Of a DNA stretch of 64,000 bases, positions 18,615 to 26,832 are shown one piece after another. The notes beneath the pieces were generated by a model that saw only the letters and a program-made list of their open reading frames with translations, was not told the DNA's origin and did not search any database. Location of the stretch: the NCBI GenBank assembly GCA_020849295.1, contig JADLGN010000033.1, forward strand, positions 50,212 to 114,211, given 5' to 3'. The translations under genes were made by a program, and so were the position numbers. This stretch comes from Bacteroidia bacterium. Lineage in GTDB: Bacteria > Bacteroidota > Bacteroidia > NS11-12g > UBA9320. Position 1 is the first letter of the stretch; the number at the start of each line of letters is the position of its first letter.

Positions 18615-18630
18615 TACTACTTAAGTAGTA
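18615..18630. promoter_or_regulatory. 16-bp perfect palindrome, candidate operator
   Basis: TACTACTTAAGTAGTA is identical to its reverse complement. It abuts the -33 element of the minus-strand promoter directly, where an activator dimer would sit, and lies 145 bases before the start of the divergent histidine kinase gene. The neighbouring LuxR-type response regulator is a candidate ligand; this is inference. Confidence 0.5.
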
Positions 18631-18774
18631 ATTTTTAAATTATATTTTGAAGTTGAATTGATGTTTGTAAACTTTGCAAACATATATAATCTATTTAAAT
18701 AAAAAATGATTATTGGTTTGATTTATCTTTATAAAAAAAATTTAGGAAAGGGTAAAACAAGATAAAAAATTATT

Positions 18775-20727
18775 GTGTATAGAAATTTATTCTTTAAAAT
18801 AATTTGTTTAGTTGCAATTCTTACTATTAGCAGTAATGCTTTTTCAATTGAGCAACGCTATATTGACAGTATTGAAGTCGTTTACAAAACTACCAAAAAC
18901 AAAAAAGAGAGGCTTAGTTGTTTATATATTTTAACTTTTGAATATGGTTTGTTCAATCCTCGCAAGGGAATAGAATTAGGATACAAACTATTGAGAGAGG
19001 CAAAAAAAGAAAAAGACAGCTCATTTATTTTTAATGCTTATAATGGAATAGCAAACTGCTATGAAAGTTTAATGAAATATGATTCTGCATTATATTTTAA
19101 CAGCCTGAGTTATACTTTAGCAGAAAATACACAAAACAAAAGTTTTTTATATCCTTCTTTAAGTAATATTGCTTTGTGTCATAAAAAGTTGGGTAATTAT
19201 AATCTTGCAATATTATATTTTAAAAAAACAGATAATTATATTAAAAACCCAACCGAACACAATCCGCGATACTTCTACTATTTATGTGAATTATATCTTC
19301 GAATTAACAATATTGAAAAAGCTAAAGAAGCTGTATTAGAAGGTATAGAAGTATGCAATAATAGAAAAGATGATATTTTGTATTTTAAAAGTATATTATA
19401 TAGCTATCTGGGCGAATGTTACTCAATACAATCTAAGTTTGATTCAGCTTTTTATTTTTTAAACAAATCAATAAACGGTCTTAAAAATGGAACAGATAAA
19501 ATTGCTCTTGCTACAACTTATAATTTTTTGGCTGATGCACAGTTAAAATCCGGCAATATAGATTTGGCAATATTAAATTACAATTATATATTACAGATTT
19601 ATAAAACTCTAAATAACAAAGTACTTGAAAATTTTACATTAATTAAACTGATATATGCCAAAACATACAGCAAATTGTACAAAAAAGAAGTTCTATTATC
19701 TCATTTGTCAGAAAATTTACAGAATAAGGTAAATTATAATTCTAATTACGATTTGCTGATAGACATGTACTCATTTATAGCTAAATCTTATGAAAATTTG
19801 AATGACAATAAAAATGCTTTACTTTATTTTCATAAAAGAGATAGCCTTACGCAAGTTATATTATACAATGAAAGCAGATTGTTATTTCTTGACTTTGAAA
19901 AATCGTATGAAACCAATAGAAAAGAGAGAAGAATTCAACAACTAAACAATGATAATTTGAATTATAAATTAGAAATTAAAAATAAAAATTCAACTATTAT
20001 ATTTATTGCTTTTGCTTTTGCATTTATTATTATTTTAAGTGTAATATTTATTTTGTTTTTAAATATTTATAATAAGAAAAAAAGAGCTCTAATACATGCT
20101 TCACATGAACTGAATTTGCAAGAGCTAAGAAAAGCCGAAAGGGCAAGAATTTCGAAAGATTTGCATGATGATATTGGCTCAGGAATTAACAAGATATATT
20201 TTTTAGGAGAAATTATTTCAAAGAATGAAAACACAGACAAAGAATCATTGAATTTATCTGAAAAAATAAAAATTATTAGCAAAAACCTTATAAGTAATAT
20301 GCGTGATATAATTTGGATTTTAAATGAAGAACATTTACAAACAGATACTTTAATTGCACGTATTAGAGAATATTCTTATGACTATCTTGAAGAAAAAAAC
20401 ATAACTTTAAATTTTAACAGCAACATTGATAAAAATGAAGAAATCAAATCTGTTGAAACTATAAGAACCATAATTGCAATAGTAAAAGAAGTTTTAAGCA
20501 ATATTTTAAAACACTCAAATGCCACTAAAGTAACAATGGAATTTTATAAAACAGATAATAAACTTACTGTAATGATTACAGATAATGGTGTGGGCTTTGA
20601 GGAAAATATAAAATACGGAAACGGAATAAAAAATATAAAAACACGTGCAAAAGAAGTAAATGCCGAAATTACAATAGAAAGTAAAATAAATTTAGGAACC
20701 AGAACCACACTTATTATAAGCATTTAG
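18775..20727 (+). CDS. TPR-containing sensor histidine kinase (HisKA_3/NarX-LiaS type)
   Basis: 650 residues: signal or anchor helix (about 5-23), tetratricopeptide repeats in the presumed periplasm (about 60-380), a membrane helix (about 404-432), a DHp domain with phosphoacceptor H464 in KDLHDDIGSGI, and a C-terminal HATPase (VKEVLSNILKHSNA, DNGVGFEE, GNGIKNIKTRA). The DHp type pairs with LuxR-family regulators, and such a gene follows 19 bases downstream. Start is GTG. TPR-type sensors are common in Bacteroidota; the signal is unknown. Confidence 0.9.
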   Translation: MYRNLFFKIICLVAILTISSNAFSIEQRYIDSIEVVYKTTKNKKERLSCLYILTFEYGLFNPRKGIELGYKLLREAKKEKDSSFIFNAYNGIANCYESLMKYDSALYFNSLSYTLAENTQNKSFLYPSLSNIALCHKKLGNYNLAILYFKKTDNYIKNPTEHNPRYFYYLCELYLRINNIEKAKEAVLEGIEVCNNRKDDILYFKSILYSYLGECYSIQSKFDSAFYFLNKSINGLKNGTDKIALATTYNFLADAQLKSGNIDLAILNYNYILQIYKTLNNKVLENFTLIKLIYAKTYSKLYKKEVLLSHLSENLQNKVNYNSNYDLLIDMYSFIAKSYENLNDNKNALLYFHKRDSLTQVILYNESRLLFLDFEKSYETNRKERRIQQLNNDNLNYKLEIKNKNSTIIFIAFAFAFIIILSVIFILFLNIYNKKKRALIHASHELNLQELRKAERARISKDLHDDIGSGINKIYFLGEIISKNENTDKESLNLSEKIKIISKNLISNMRDIIWILNEEHLQTDTLIARIREYSYDYLEEKNITLNFNSNIDKNEEIKSVETIRTIIAIVKEVLSNILKHSNATKVTMEFYKTDNKLTVMITDNGVGFEENIKYGNGIKNIKTRAKEVNAEITIESKINLGTRTTLIISI

Positions 20728-20746
20728 TCTAAAAATATTATTAAAA

Positions 20747-21373
20747 ATGATTAAAGAAAAAATAAAAGTAATACTTGTAGAAGACGATACAGATATATTG
20801 GAATACATTGTTTCGCTTTTAATAAAAAACAATGAGCTTGAAATTGTAAAAACATTCAATAACTTTGATTCTGCAAAAAATGAGATTAAAGAAATATATG
20901 CTGATGTAGCTGTTGTAGATATACATTTGGATAGATCAAGCGGTATTGATTTGGTAAAAGAAATAAAACCTGAATTAATGGATTTGCAATTTATTATGTA
21001 CACAGCTTTGTATGATGCCGAAACTGTTTTTGCAGCACTTAAAGCCGGTGCAACAGGCTATCTTACTAAAGAAACACCACCACAAAAACTTGCCGATGCT
21101 ATTATTGATGCCTACAACGGTGGGTCACCAATGAGTTCAGACATAGCGAGAAAAATTGTAAAATCATTTCATCAAATTGAAAAAAACAAGATTAATGAAC
21201 AGTTGTCAAAAAGAGAAAATGAAATAATTTATATGCTTGCTGATGGTTTGAGGTATAAAGAAATTGCCGATAAATTATTTCTCAGTACCGAAACTGTAAG
21301 AAAACATATAAGAAATATCTACGAAAAATTACATGTAAACTCAAGAACAGATGCTTTAAATAAGTTTTTTTAA
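20747..21373 (+). CDS. LuxR/NarL-family response regulator
   Basis: 208 residues: REC domain with acidic pocket E12-D14, phosphoacceptor D58 (VVDIHLD) and K108 (YLTKE), then a GerE-type helix-turn-helix (about 144-208: LSKRENEII, GLRYKEIADKLFLSTETVRKHIRNIY). It is the cognate partner of the kinase just upstream. Likely targets include the divergent gene at 17655-18566, whose promoter carries a perfect 16-bp palindrome; that link is a hypothesis. Confidence 0.92.
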   Translation: MIKEKIKVILVEDDTDILEYIVSLLIKNNELEIVKTFNNFDSAKNEIKEIYADVAVVDIHLDRSSGIDLVKEIKPELMDLQFIMYTALYDAETVFAALKAGATGYLTKETPPQKLADAIIDAYNGGSPMSSDIARKIVKSFHQIEKNKINEQLSKRENEIIYMLADGLRYKEIADKLFLSTETVRKHIRNIYEKLHVNSRTDALNKFF

Positions 21374-21622
21374 CTTTTGTTTTTTGAATAGGCAACATTT
21401 AAAAAGTTACATTAAACTAGTGGCAAAAGTTGTATATTTACATTACCTTATTCATATTTATCAAATCGCAAAGAGTACGCTCTGATATAAATAGAACTAT
21501 TATTGTCAATGATAAAAACAATTAGCAGTAATAAGATTTTTTCTTAAATTAATAGGATAGTAAAATTTTCTTTAAAACAAATAATTTTTTTATGTTTGTT
21601 TGATTATTTAATTAAAAATATC

Positions 21623-22039
21623 ATGAAAAGTAAAATAATAATTTCAGCAGTTATAGGAGGGATAGCTTCCTTTCTTTGCGGGTTTATTTGTTTTAATGTT
21701 TTATTAAGCAATTATTTTAAAGAAAATGTTAATTATGGAGCAATTGTAAAATCTCCTTATGAGCTATGGGCTATTTTTACAGCGAACATTTTAATGGGAT
21801 TTTTCTTTGTAATAATATTTGAAAAGTGGGCAAGTATTTCAACTTTTAAATCTGGCTTTAAGGCAGGTGCATGGATGGGTTTGCTAATAGGAGCAACTTT
21901 TAATTTGCTGAATTATTCAGTTATAAATGCCGAAAATTTGCAATCACATGGTGTTAAGACTTTAATATGGGGTGTTGTATCTGCAGTTGGTTGTGGTGTT
22001 GGTGGTTGGGTACTCGGTTATAGTAATAATAAAGAATAA
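21623..22039 (+). CDS. Four-helix membrane protein of unknown function
   Basis: The start is set at the ATG at 21623 (MKSKIIISAVIGGIASFLCGF); a TTG 27 bases upstream is less likely. The 138 residues hold four membrane helices (about 4-27, 45-64, 76-97 and 112-131) with many small residues and a GGWVLGY end. No catalytic motifs are visible. It stands alone downstream of the two-component system after a 249-base spacer, preceded by TATGTTTG (21591-21598), a possible -7 element. Confidence 0.65.
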   Translation: MKSKIIISAVIGGIASFLCGFICFNVLLSNYFKENVNYGAIVKSPYELWAIFTANILMGFFFVIIFEKWASISTFKSGFKAGAWMGLLIGATFNLLNYSVINAENLQSHGVKTLIWGVVSAVGCGVGGWVLGYSNNKE

Positions 22040-22097
22040 TATAAAACTAATTTACCCTGTTCAATTATAAAGTTATTGATAAAATCTGAATATAATT

Positions 22098-22541
22098 CTA
22101 CTGCCCAAGCAATTGTTTTACTATTTCAGATACTATCTTACCTTCTGCTACTCCACTTGTAGCTTTCATTGCTGCCGGCATTACTTTTCCCATATCTTTC
22201 ATAGTATTAAATCCTGTTGATTCAATTATTTCTTTTACTATTTTTATAATTTCATCATTGCTAAGTTGCTTTGGCAAAAGTGAAGTGATTATATCAAGCT
22301 CTTCACTTTCTTTTTTAACAAGGTCATTTCTTCCTTCTTTTGTAAAAATATCAATGCTGTCGCGAAGTTGTTTTGCCAACTTTTGAACAGATTTCATGTA
22401 CTCTTCTTCGCCAACTTCATTACCCGATGAATTTAGAAGTAAAAATGCTGCTTTTACATTTCTATATGTTCTTAATTTTACTTCATCTCTTGATTTCATG
22501 GCAAGGGTAATTTCGCTATTTACTTTTTCTAACAAATTCAT
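22098..22541 (-). CDS. GatB/YqeY domain protein
   Basis: 147 residues matching the stand-alone YqeY family: an N-terminal helical half (VNSEITLAMKSRDEVKLRTYRNVKAAF, first part diagnostic) and the C-terminal GatB-tail fold (EELDIITSLLPKQLSNDEI and TSGVAEGKIVSEIVKQLL). YqeY shares the tRNA-interacting tail of GatB, but its own role is not settled. It is monocistronic and convergent with the membrane protein at 21623-22039. Confidence 0.88.
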   Translation of the reverse strand: MNLLEKVNSEITLAMKSRDEVKLRTYRNVKAAFLLLNSSGNEVGEEEYMKSVQKLAKQLRDSIDIFTKEGRNDLVKKESEELDIITSLLPKQLSNDEIIKIVKEIIESTGFNTMKDMGKVMPAAMKATSGVAEGKIVSEIVKQLLGQ

Positions 22542-22588
22542 AATTGCAAAACTACATATTTTTTATAACTTAGCTGTAAACAGATGAC

Positions 22589-22625
22589 TTGTCCTAAAAT
22601 AGGTTTATACTAAAAAGTATAAACC
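22589..22625 (+). repeat. Copy 1 of a dispersed TTGTCCTAAA-type repeat, with hairpin
   Basis: TTGTCCTAAAATAGGTTTAT begins at 22589; its second half forms a perfect inverted repeat with 22616-22625. 17 of 20 bases from the first T of TGTCC match the copy at 43301-43320. Resembles a terminal inverted repeat; no element identified. Confidence 0.45.
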
Positions 22626-22836
22626 TTGGGAAAAAATTATACATAGGTATAAATAAATTTTACTGAATCAAAGAAAAGCAAATTATTATAAAAAAATAAT
22701 CTTTTAAAATTCAATTATTCAACTAATTTTTTTGATCTGAATTATAAATTAAAATGAAGCTTTTAGATTACTTGTCTCGACTTGGCGGAAAACTACCGAT
22801 GTTAATTAAGTACTAATTTATCAAAATTTTATCTGT

Positions 22837-22845
22837 TATTTTTGC
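22837..22845 (+). promoter_or_regulatory. -7 element for ferredoxin-NADP reductase gene
   Basis: TATTTTTGC fits TAnnTTTG and lies 7 bases before the GTG start at 22853, giving a nearly leaderless transcript. Confidence 0.38.
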
Positions 22846-22852
22846 AATACAA

Positions 22853-23863
22853 GTGAAAGAGTCAGATATACTAATAATAGGTGCAGGTCCGGCAGGATTG
22901 TTTGCAATTTTTCAAGCAGGAAATATTAATTTGCGTTGTAATGTTATAGATTCGTTGCCTCAACCTGGAGGTCAGCTTGCCGAAATTTATCCTAAAAAAC
23001 CAATATATGATATTCCAGGTTTTCCTGAAATAAAAGCAGGTGATTTAATAAAAAATCTATTAAAACAATCAGAGCCTTTCAAGCCGCAATTTATTCTGGG
23101 CGAACGTGCAGAAACACTTGAAAAAAGTGATGACAATAAGTGGATTGTTACCACTAATAAAGGTACTATTCTCAAAGCTTCAGTGGTTGTAATAGCAGGT
23201 GGATTAGGTTGCTTTGAACCCAAAAAACCTGATTTAGCTGAATTAACCATTTATGAAGATAAAGGAGTTGACTACATAGTGAAAAACCCCGAAAAATATG
23301 ATAATAAAAATATTGTAATAGCCGGTGGTGGCGATTCGGCTCTTGACTGGGCAATAGAATTATCAAAAAATGCAAAGTCTGTAACTTTGGTTCACAGAAG
23401 ACCTGTATTTAGGGCAAGTGATGCATCGGTAAGCAGAATCTTCGAAATACAAGATAGCGGAAAAGCAACAGTAATACTCAACTCTGAAGTAACAAAACTA
23501 ATAGGTATTGACAAATTGGAAAAACTTGAAATCAGCAATTTTGAAACTAATGAAAAGTTTTTAAAAACAACTGATTATTTTATTCCTTTATTTGGTTTGT
23601 CGCCCAAACTGGGTCCTGTAAAAAACTGGGGTTTAAATTTTACAAAGGATTTGATTTTGGTAAATCCTGAAAATATGGAGACAAATATCAACGGTATTTA
23701 TGCAATAGGTGATATTAGCCATTATCCATCAAAACTAAGATTGATAATTTCAGGATTTTACGAAGCTACAAAAATGGCTCATTCGGCATATAAATATATT
23801 TTTCCTGAAAAAAATCATACTATTAAGTATTCGACAATTCAAGGAATAAAACCATTGTCTTAA
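22853..23863 (+). CDS. Thioredoxin-reductase-like ferredoxin-NADP(+) reductase (FNR type 2)
   Basis: 336 residues with two Rossmann folds: FAD-binding [14 protein letters not shown] (about 9-22) and NAD(P)-binding [14 protein letters not shown] (about 152-165), and the family signatures [34 protein letters not shown] and [15 protein letters not shown]. The CxxC of thioredoxin reductase is missing, which distinguishes the YumC-like FNR branch. It exchanges electrons between NADPH and ferredoxin; the ferredoxin and oxidoreductase at 43920-47219 are candidate partners. Start is GTG. It converges with proS, overlapping by 4 bases. Confidence 0.9.
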   Translation: MKESDILIIGAGPAGLFAIFQAGNINLRCNVIDSLPQPGGQLAEIYPKKPIYDIPGFPEIKAGDLIKNLLKQSEPFKPQFILGERAETLEKSDDNKWIVTTNKGTILKASVVVIAGGLGCFEPKKPDLAELTIYEDKGVDYIVKNPEKYDNKNIVIAGGGDSALDWAIELSKNAKSVTLVHRRPVFRASDASVSRIFEIQDSGKATVILNSEVTKLIGIDKLEKLEISNFETNEKFLKTTDYFIPLFGLSPKLGPVKNWGLNFTKDLILVNPENMETNINGIYAIGDISHYPSKLRLIISGFYEATKMAHSAYKYIFPEKNHTIKYSTIQGIKPLS

Positions 23864-25335
23864 TAAGCTTTTGCAAATAAAACCCTCTGTTTGCTTGGGC
23901 TGTTGCTGTAAATGCAGTTTCCGTTTTCTAACATATTATCTAATGGAATACACCTTATGGTTGCTTTGGTTAATTCTTTAATTTTTTCTTCGGTTTCGGG
24001 GCTGGCATCCCAATGGGCATAAGCAAAGCCTCCATTTTCAATTACTGAAACAAAATTTTCCCATGTATCAGTTTTAATAATATTCTGATTTTGAAATTCT
24101 TTCGCTTTATTATATATATTTTCCTGAATTTGGTTTAATAGGCTAACTACTGTTTGTATTAAATTTTCATTTTTTACAACAATTTTTTCCTTTGTATCCC
24201 TTCTTACAATTTCTACTGAATTATTTTGAATATCTCTGGGTCCAACAACAATTCTTAACGGCACTCCTTTTAGTTCATATTCGGCAAATTTCCATCCGCT
24301 TCTTTGGGTATCGCGATTGTCATATTTTACATAAATATTTTCATTTTTAAGTTGCTCAACTATGGGTATTACATGATTTGAAATGCTTTGTAGTTCTGAT
24401 TCGCCTTTGTAAACTGGTACTATTACTACTTGTATTGGTGCAAGTTTCGGTGGAAGTACTAAGCCATCATCGTCAGAATGTGCCATTATCAACGCTCCCA
24501 TTAATCTAGTACTTACCCCCCAACTTGTAGCCCAAACATGCTCTATTTTTCCTTCTTTATTTGCAAATTTTACATCAAATGCTTTGGCAAAATTTTGTCC
24601 TAAGAAATGAGAAGTTCCCATTTGAAGAGCTTTGCCATCCTGCATCATTCCTTCAATACAATATGTTTCTTCTGCTCCTGCAAATCTTTCTGAAGGTGTT
24701 TTTACTCCTTTAATAACCGGAATAGCAAGATAATTTTCAGCAAACTCTGCATATACATCGAGCATTTTTTCACTCTCTTCTATTGCTTCATTTTTAGTAG
24801 CATGTGCAGTATGTCCTTCTTGCCAAAGAAATTCAGTTGTTCTTAGGAAAAGTCTTGTCCTCATTTCCCATCTTACTACATTTGCCCATTGATTTATAAG
24901 AATAGGTAAATCGCGATAGCTTTGAATCCAATTTTTATATGTATTCCAAATAATTGCCTCTGATGTTGGTCTTACTATTAGCTCTTCATCGAGTTTTGCT
25001 TCTGGATCTGTAATAAGTTTCCCTTTATTTTCAGGGTCTGATTTAAGTCGGTAATGTGTAACCACCGCACATTCTTTTGCAAAACCTTCAGCATTTTTTT
25101 CTTCAGCTTCAAATAAACTTTTAGGAACAAACAAAGGAAAATATGCATTGCTATGTCCTGTTTCTTTAAACATTCTGTCTAATTGTTGCTGCATTTTTTC
25201 CCATATTGCATAGCCATAAGGTTTGATAACCATACACCCTCTTACATCTGAATGTTCTGCCAAGTCAGCATTTACAACTATATTGTTATACCATTTTGAA
25301 TAATCTTCACTTCTTTTTATTTTTTCAAAACCCAT
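23860..25335 (-). CDS. proS: Prolyl-tRNA synthetase (archaeal/eukaryal type)
   Basis: 491-residue class II synthetase of the short type without the inserted editing domain. Visible are the class II motif 1 region ([20 protein letters not shown]), motif 2 ([25 protein letters not shown], with the key arginines), motif 3 ([28 protein letters not shown]), the anticodon-binding domain (about 285-390) and the C-terminal extension ending in KAY typical of the archaeal type. It diverges from the Tyr-rich lipoprotein gene across an 84-base spacer. Confidence 0.95.
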   Translation of the reverse strand: MGFEKIKRSEDYSKWYNNIVVNADLAEHSDVRGCMVIKPYGYAIWEKMQQQLDRMFKETGHSNAYFPLFVPKSLFEAEEKNAEGFAKECAVVTHYRLKSDPENKGKLITDPEAKLDEELIVRPTSEAIIWNTYKNWIQSYRDLPILINQWANVVRWEMRTRLFLRTTEFLWQEGHTAHATKNEAIEESEKMLDVYAEFAENYLAIPVIKGVKTPSERFAGAEETYCIEGMMQDGKALQMGTSHFLGQNFAKAFDVKFANKEGKIEHVWATSWGVSTRLMGALIMAHSDDDGLVLPPKLAPIQVVIVPVYKGESELQSISNHVIPIVEQLKNENIYVKYDNRDTQRSGWKFAEYELKGVPLRIVVGPRDIQNNSVEIVRRDTKEKIVVKNENLIQTVVSLLNQIQENIYNKAKEFQNQNIIKTDTWENFVSVIENGGFAYAHWDASPETEEKIKELTKATIRCIPLDNMLENGNCIYSNSPSKQRVLFAKAY

Positions 25336-25381
25336 TAAATTTTATATTATATTTGGAATACTTATTGTCAAAGTAATTTTT

Positions 25382-25390
25382 GCAAAATTA
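25382..25390 (-). promoter_or_regulatory. -7 element for proS within a near-palindrome
   Basis: On the minus strand TAATTTTGC fits TAnnTTTG. It lies inside TAATTTTTGCAAAATTA on the plus strand, a near-palindrome whose other strand has the same element with one extra T, so both divergent genes may use overlapping promoter sequences here. Confidence 0.38.
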
Positions 25391-25419
25391 GAATTATTGT
25401 ACCATTAAAAATTTAAGTT

Positions 25420-26814
25420 ATGAAAACAATATTAAAAATTTTTATTCCTTCTGCAATTTTGTTATCATGCAGTTCTTTAAGCAAAATAAACAATAACGAT
25501 ATTGGAATGTATGATGAAGTGTATATTACAAAAAACAACGAAGAAAAAATAAGAAAAGAACAAGAAGAAAAAATTATTGCTTCAGAAAATAATAATTACA
25601 AAAAGTATAAAGAAACTGAAAATAACAATTATCAGAAAGAAAATACACCTGAACCTCAAAATGAAGAAAGCAACTATAATAATAATGACAACGCTTATGA
25701 TAACTCAAATGACAATTATTATTATGACGATGATAATGATTTTTCTTATGGAAGAGCTTTCAGAAGATTTAGATATAACGAAGGGTACAACGATGGCTAC
25801 TACGACGGATTATCTGATGCAGGTTACAGAAGCAATTATTATTCTGATTACTATTATTTTGATGACCCTTACTGGGCTTGGTATCGTCCTCAAAGAACAA
25901 GATTTTGGATTGGATACAACTCATGGACCGGTTTAAGTGTAGGATATAATTATTATTATCCTTCATGGGGCTGGAGAACAAGCTACTATCCTTGCCATGT
26001 AAATGCATACTACGACCCATGGTATGGATATTACTCAAATTCTTATGGCTATTATTCATCTTCATATTACGGTAACTATATGTATGGATACTATAATCCA
26101 TATTGGTTTGGACACAATCATTATTCGGGCTGGAGTAACAATTATTATAATCCATGGCACAGAAATATTTATGTATATAATCATAACAGCGGTTATTACA
26201 CCAACAAGCCAAACAAAGGTTCAATGTACGGACCACGGGAAACCATTGGAAGCAATTCTCCTTCCAATAGAAGAAATGACCAAATCTCGCCACGTAGCAG
26301 AGGCAAAATGATATATAAAAATGATGGAGGACAAACTTACGATACAAAAAAAGACAATAACGGAGGCATGGTAGGAAATAAAAAAGATTCTAAAGTAAAT
26401 AGAAATCGTTATAATAATGAATATAATACAAATGAAAATCCTGAAAACAATAATAAAACATATAGAAACAGAGAGCCTGAAGAAAAGAAATATAACAATG
26501 AAAACAGTAGAGGTAATAATGAAGTAGCTCCTGATAATAATAGCTCTAACGAAAACAAAGGTAGAAAAAGGAGGTTTTTCAGAAACGAAGACTCAAGAAG
26601 CAGAGGTACTAACGATTATTACAAAGACAACAACAATAATCCACAAGAAAACAGAGAAAGAAAGCGTGAGGAACCAAAAAATTACAACAGAGAGGCTCCC
26701 GGAGGTAATACTCCTAAATCATACAATGCTCCGTCAGAAAACCAAAACAGAGGGAACACCTCACCTGGCAATAATTCAAACCAAAACTCAAGAGGTAGAG
26801 GCAGAAATCGTTAA
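25420..26814 (+). CDS. Tyr/Asn-rich low-complexity lipoprotein
   Basis: 464 residues in three parts. A lipoprotein signal (LLSC, lipidated C17) leads into an Asn/Glu/Lys-rich spacer (about 20-105). A tyrosine/tryptophan/glycine-rich central segment (about 110-270) is dominated by YY, GYY and NYY units, with YNEGYNDGYYDGLSDAGYRSN at its start (shown in part). A basic Asn/Arg/Glu-rich tail (about 270-464) follows. No enzyme motif is seen. The composition recalls adhesive or scaffold-forming surface proteins. It is followed 18 bases later by a FadL-like porin gene, so the two are probably cotranscribed. Confidence 0.75.
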   Translation: MKTILKIFIPSAILLSCSSLSKINNNDIGMYDEVYITKNNEEKIRKEQEEKIIASENNNYKKYKETENNNYQKENTPEPQNEESNYNNNDNAYDNSNDNYYYDDDNDFSYGRAFRRFRYNEGYNDGYYDGLSDAGYRSNYYSDYYYFDDPYWAWYRPQRTRFWIGYNSWTGLSVGYNYYYPSWGWRTSYYPCHVNAYYDPWYGYYSNSYGYYSSSYYGNYMYGYYNPYWFGHNHYSGWSNNYYNPWHRNIYVYNHNSGYYTNKPNKGSMYGPRETIGSNSPSNRRNDQISPRSRGKMIYKNDGGQTYDTKKDNNGGMVGNKKDSKVNRNRYNNEYNTNENPENNNKTYRNREPEEKKYNNENSRGNNEVAPDNNSSNENKGRKRRFFRNEDSRSRGTNDYYKDNNNNPQENRERKREEPKNYNREAPGGNTPKSYNAPSENQNRGNTSPGNNSNQNSRGRGRNR

Positions 26815-26832
26815 TACTTTAATTTAAAAAAA

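Larger units (their letters stand above)
22542..22852. other. Intergenic region with transposon-end-like repeat and hairpin
   Basis: This 311-base spacer between two divergent genes holds TTGTCCTAAAATAGG (from 22589), a perfect 10-bp stem (22602-22611 with 22616-22625, 4-base loop), a 20-codon open frame (22754-22816, MKLLDYLSRLGGKLPMLIKY) that I cannot assign, and a -7 element for the gene at 22853. The repeat is related to copies at 43300 and 63572. The hairpin has no T-run and is not a terminator. The whole looks like a worn insertion scar, but no transposase remnant is proven. Confidence 0.4.

Noticed and set aside
22602..22625. Hairpin as a transcription terminator
   Set aside because: The stem is perfect but no T-run follows on either strand, and it lies upstream of both divergent genes rather than after one.
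22853..23863. Thioredoxin reductase
   Set aside because: The redox CxxC between the FAD and NAD domains is missing and the FNR2 motifs are present.
25769..26347. 192-codon open frame on the minus strand with many His, Asn and Cys
   Set aside because: It is the mirror of the Tyr/Asn-rich repeat codons of the lipoprotein gene on the plus strand; composition follows from that gene and there is no signal, promoter or domain.
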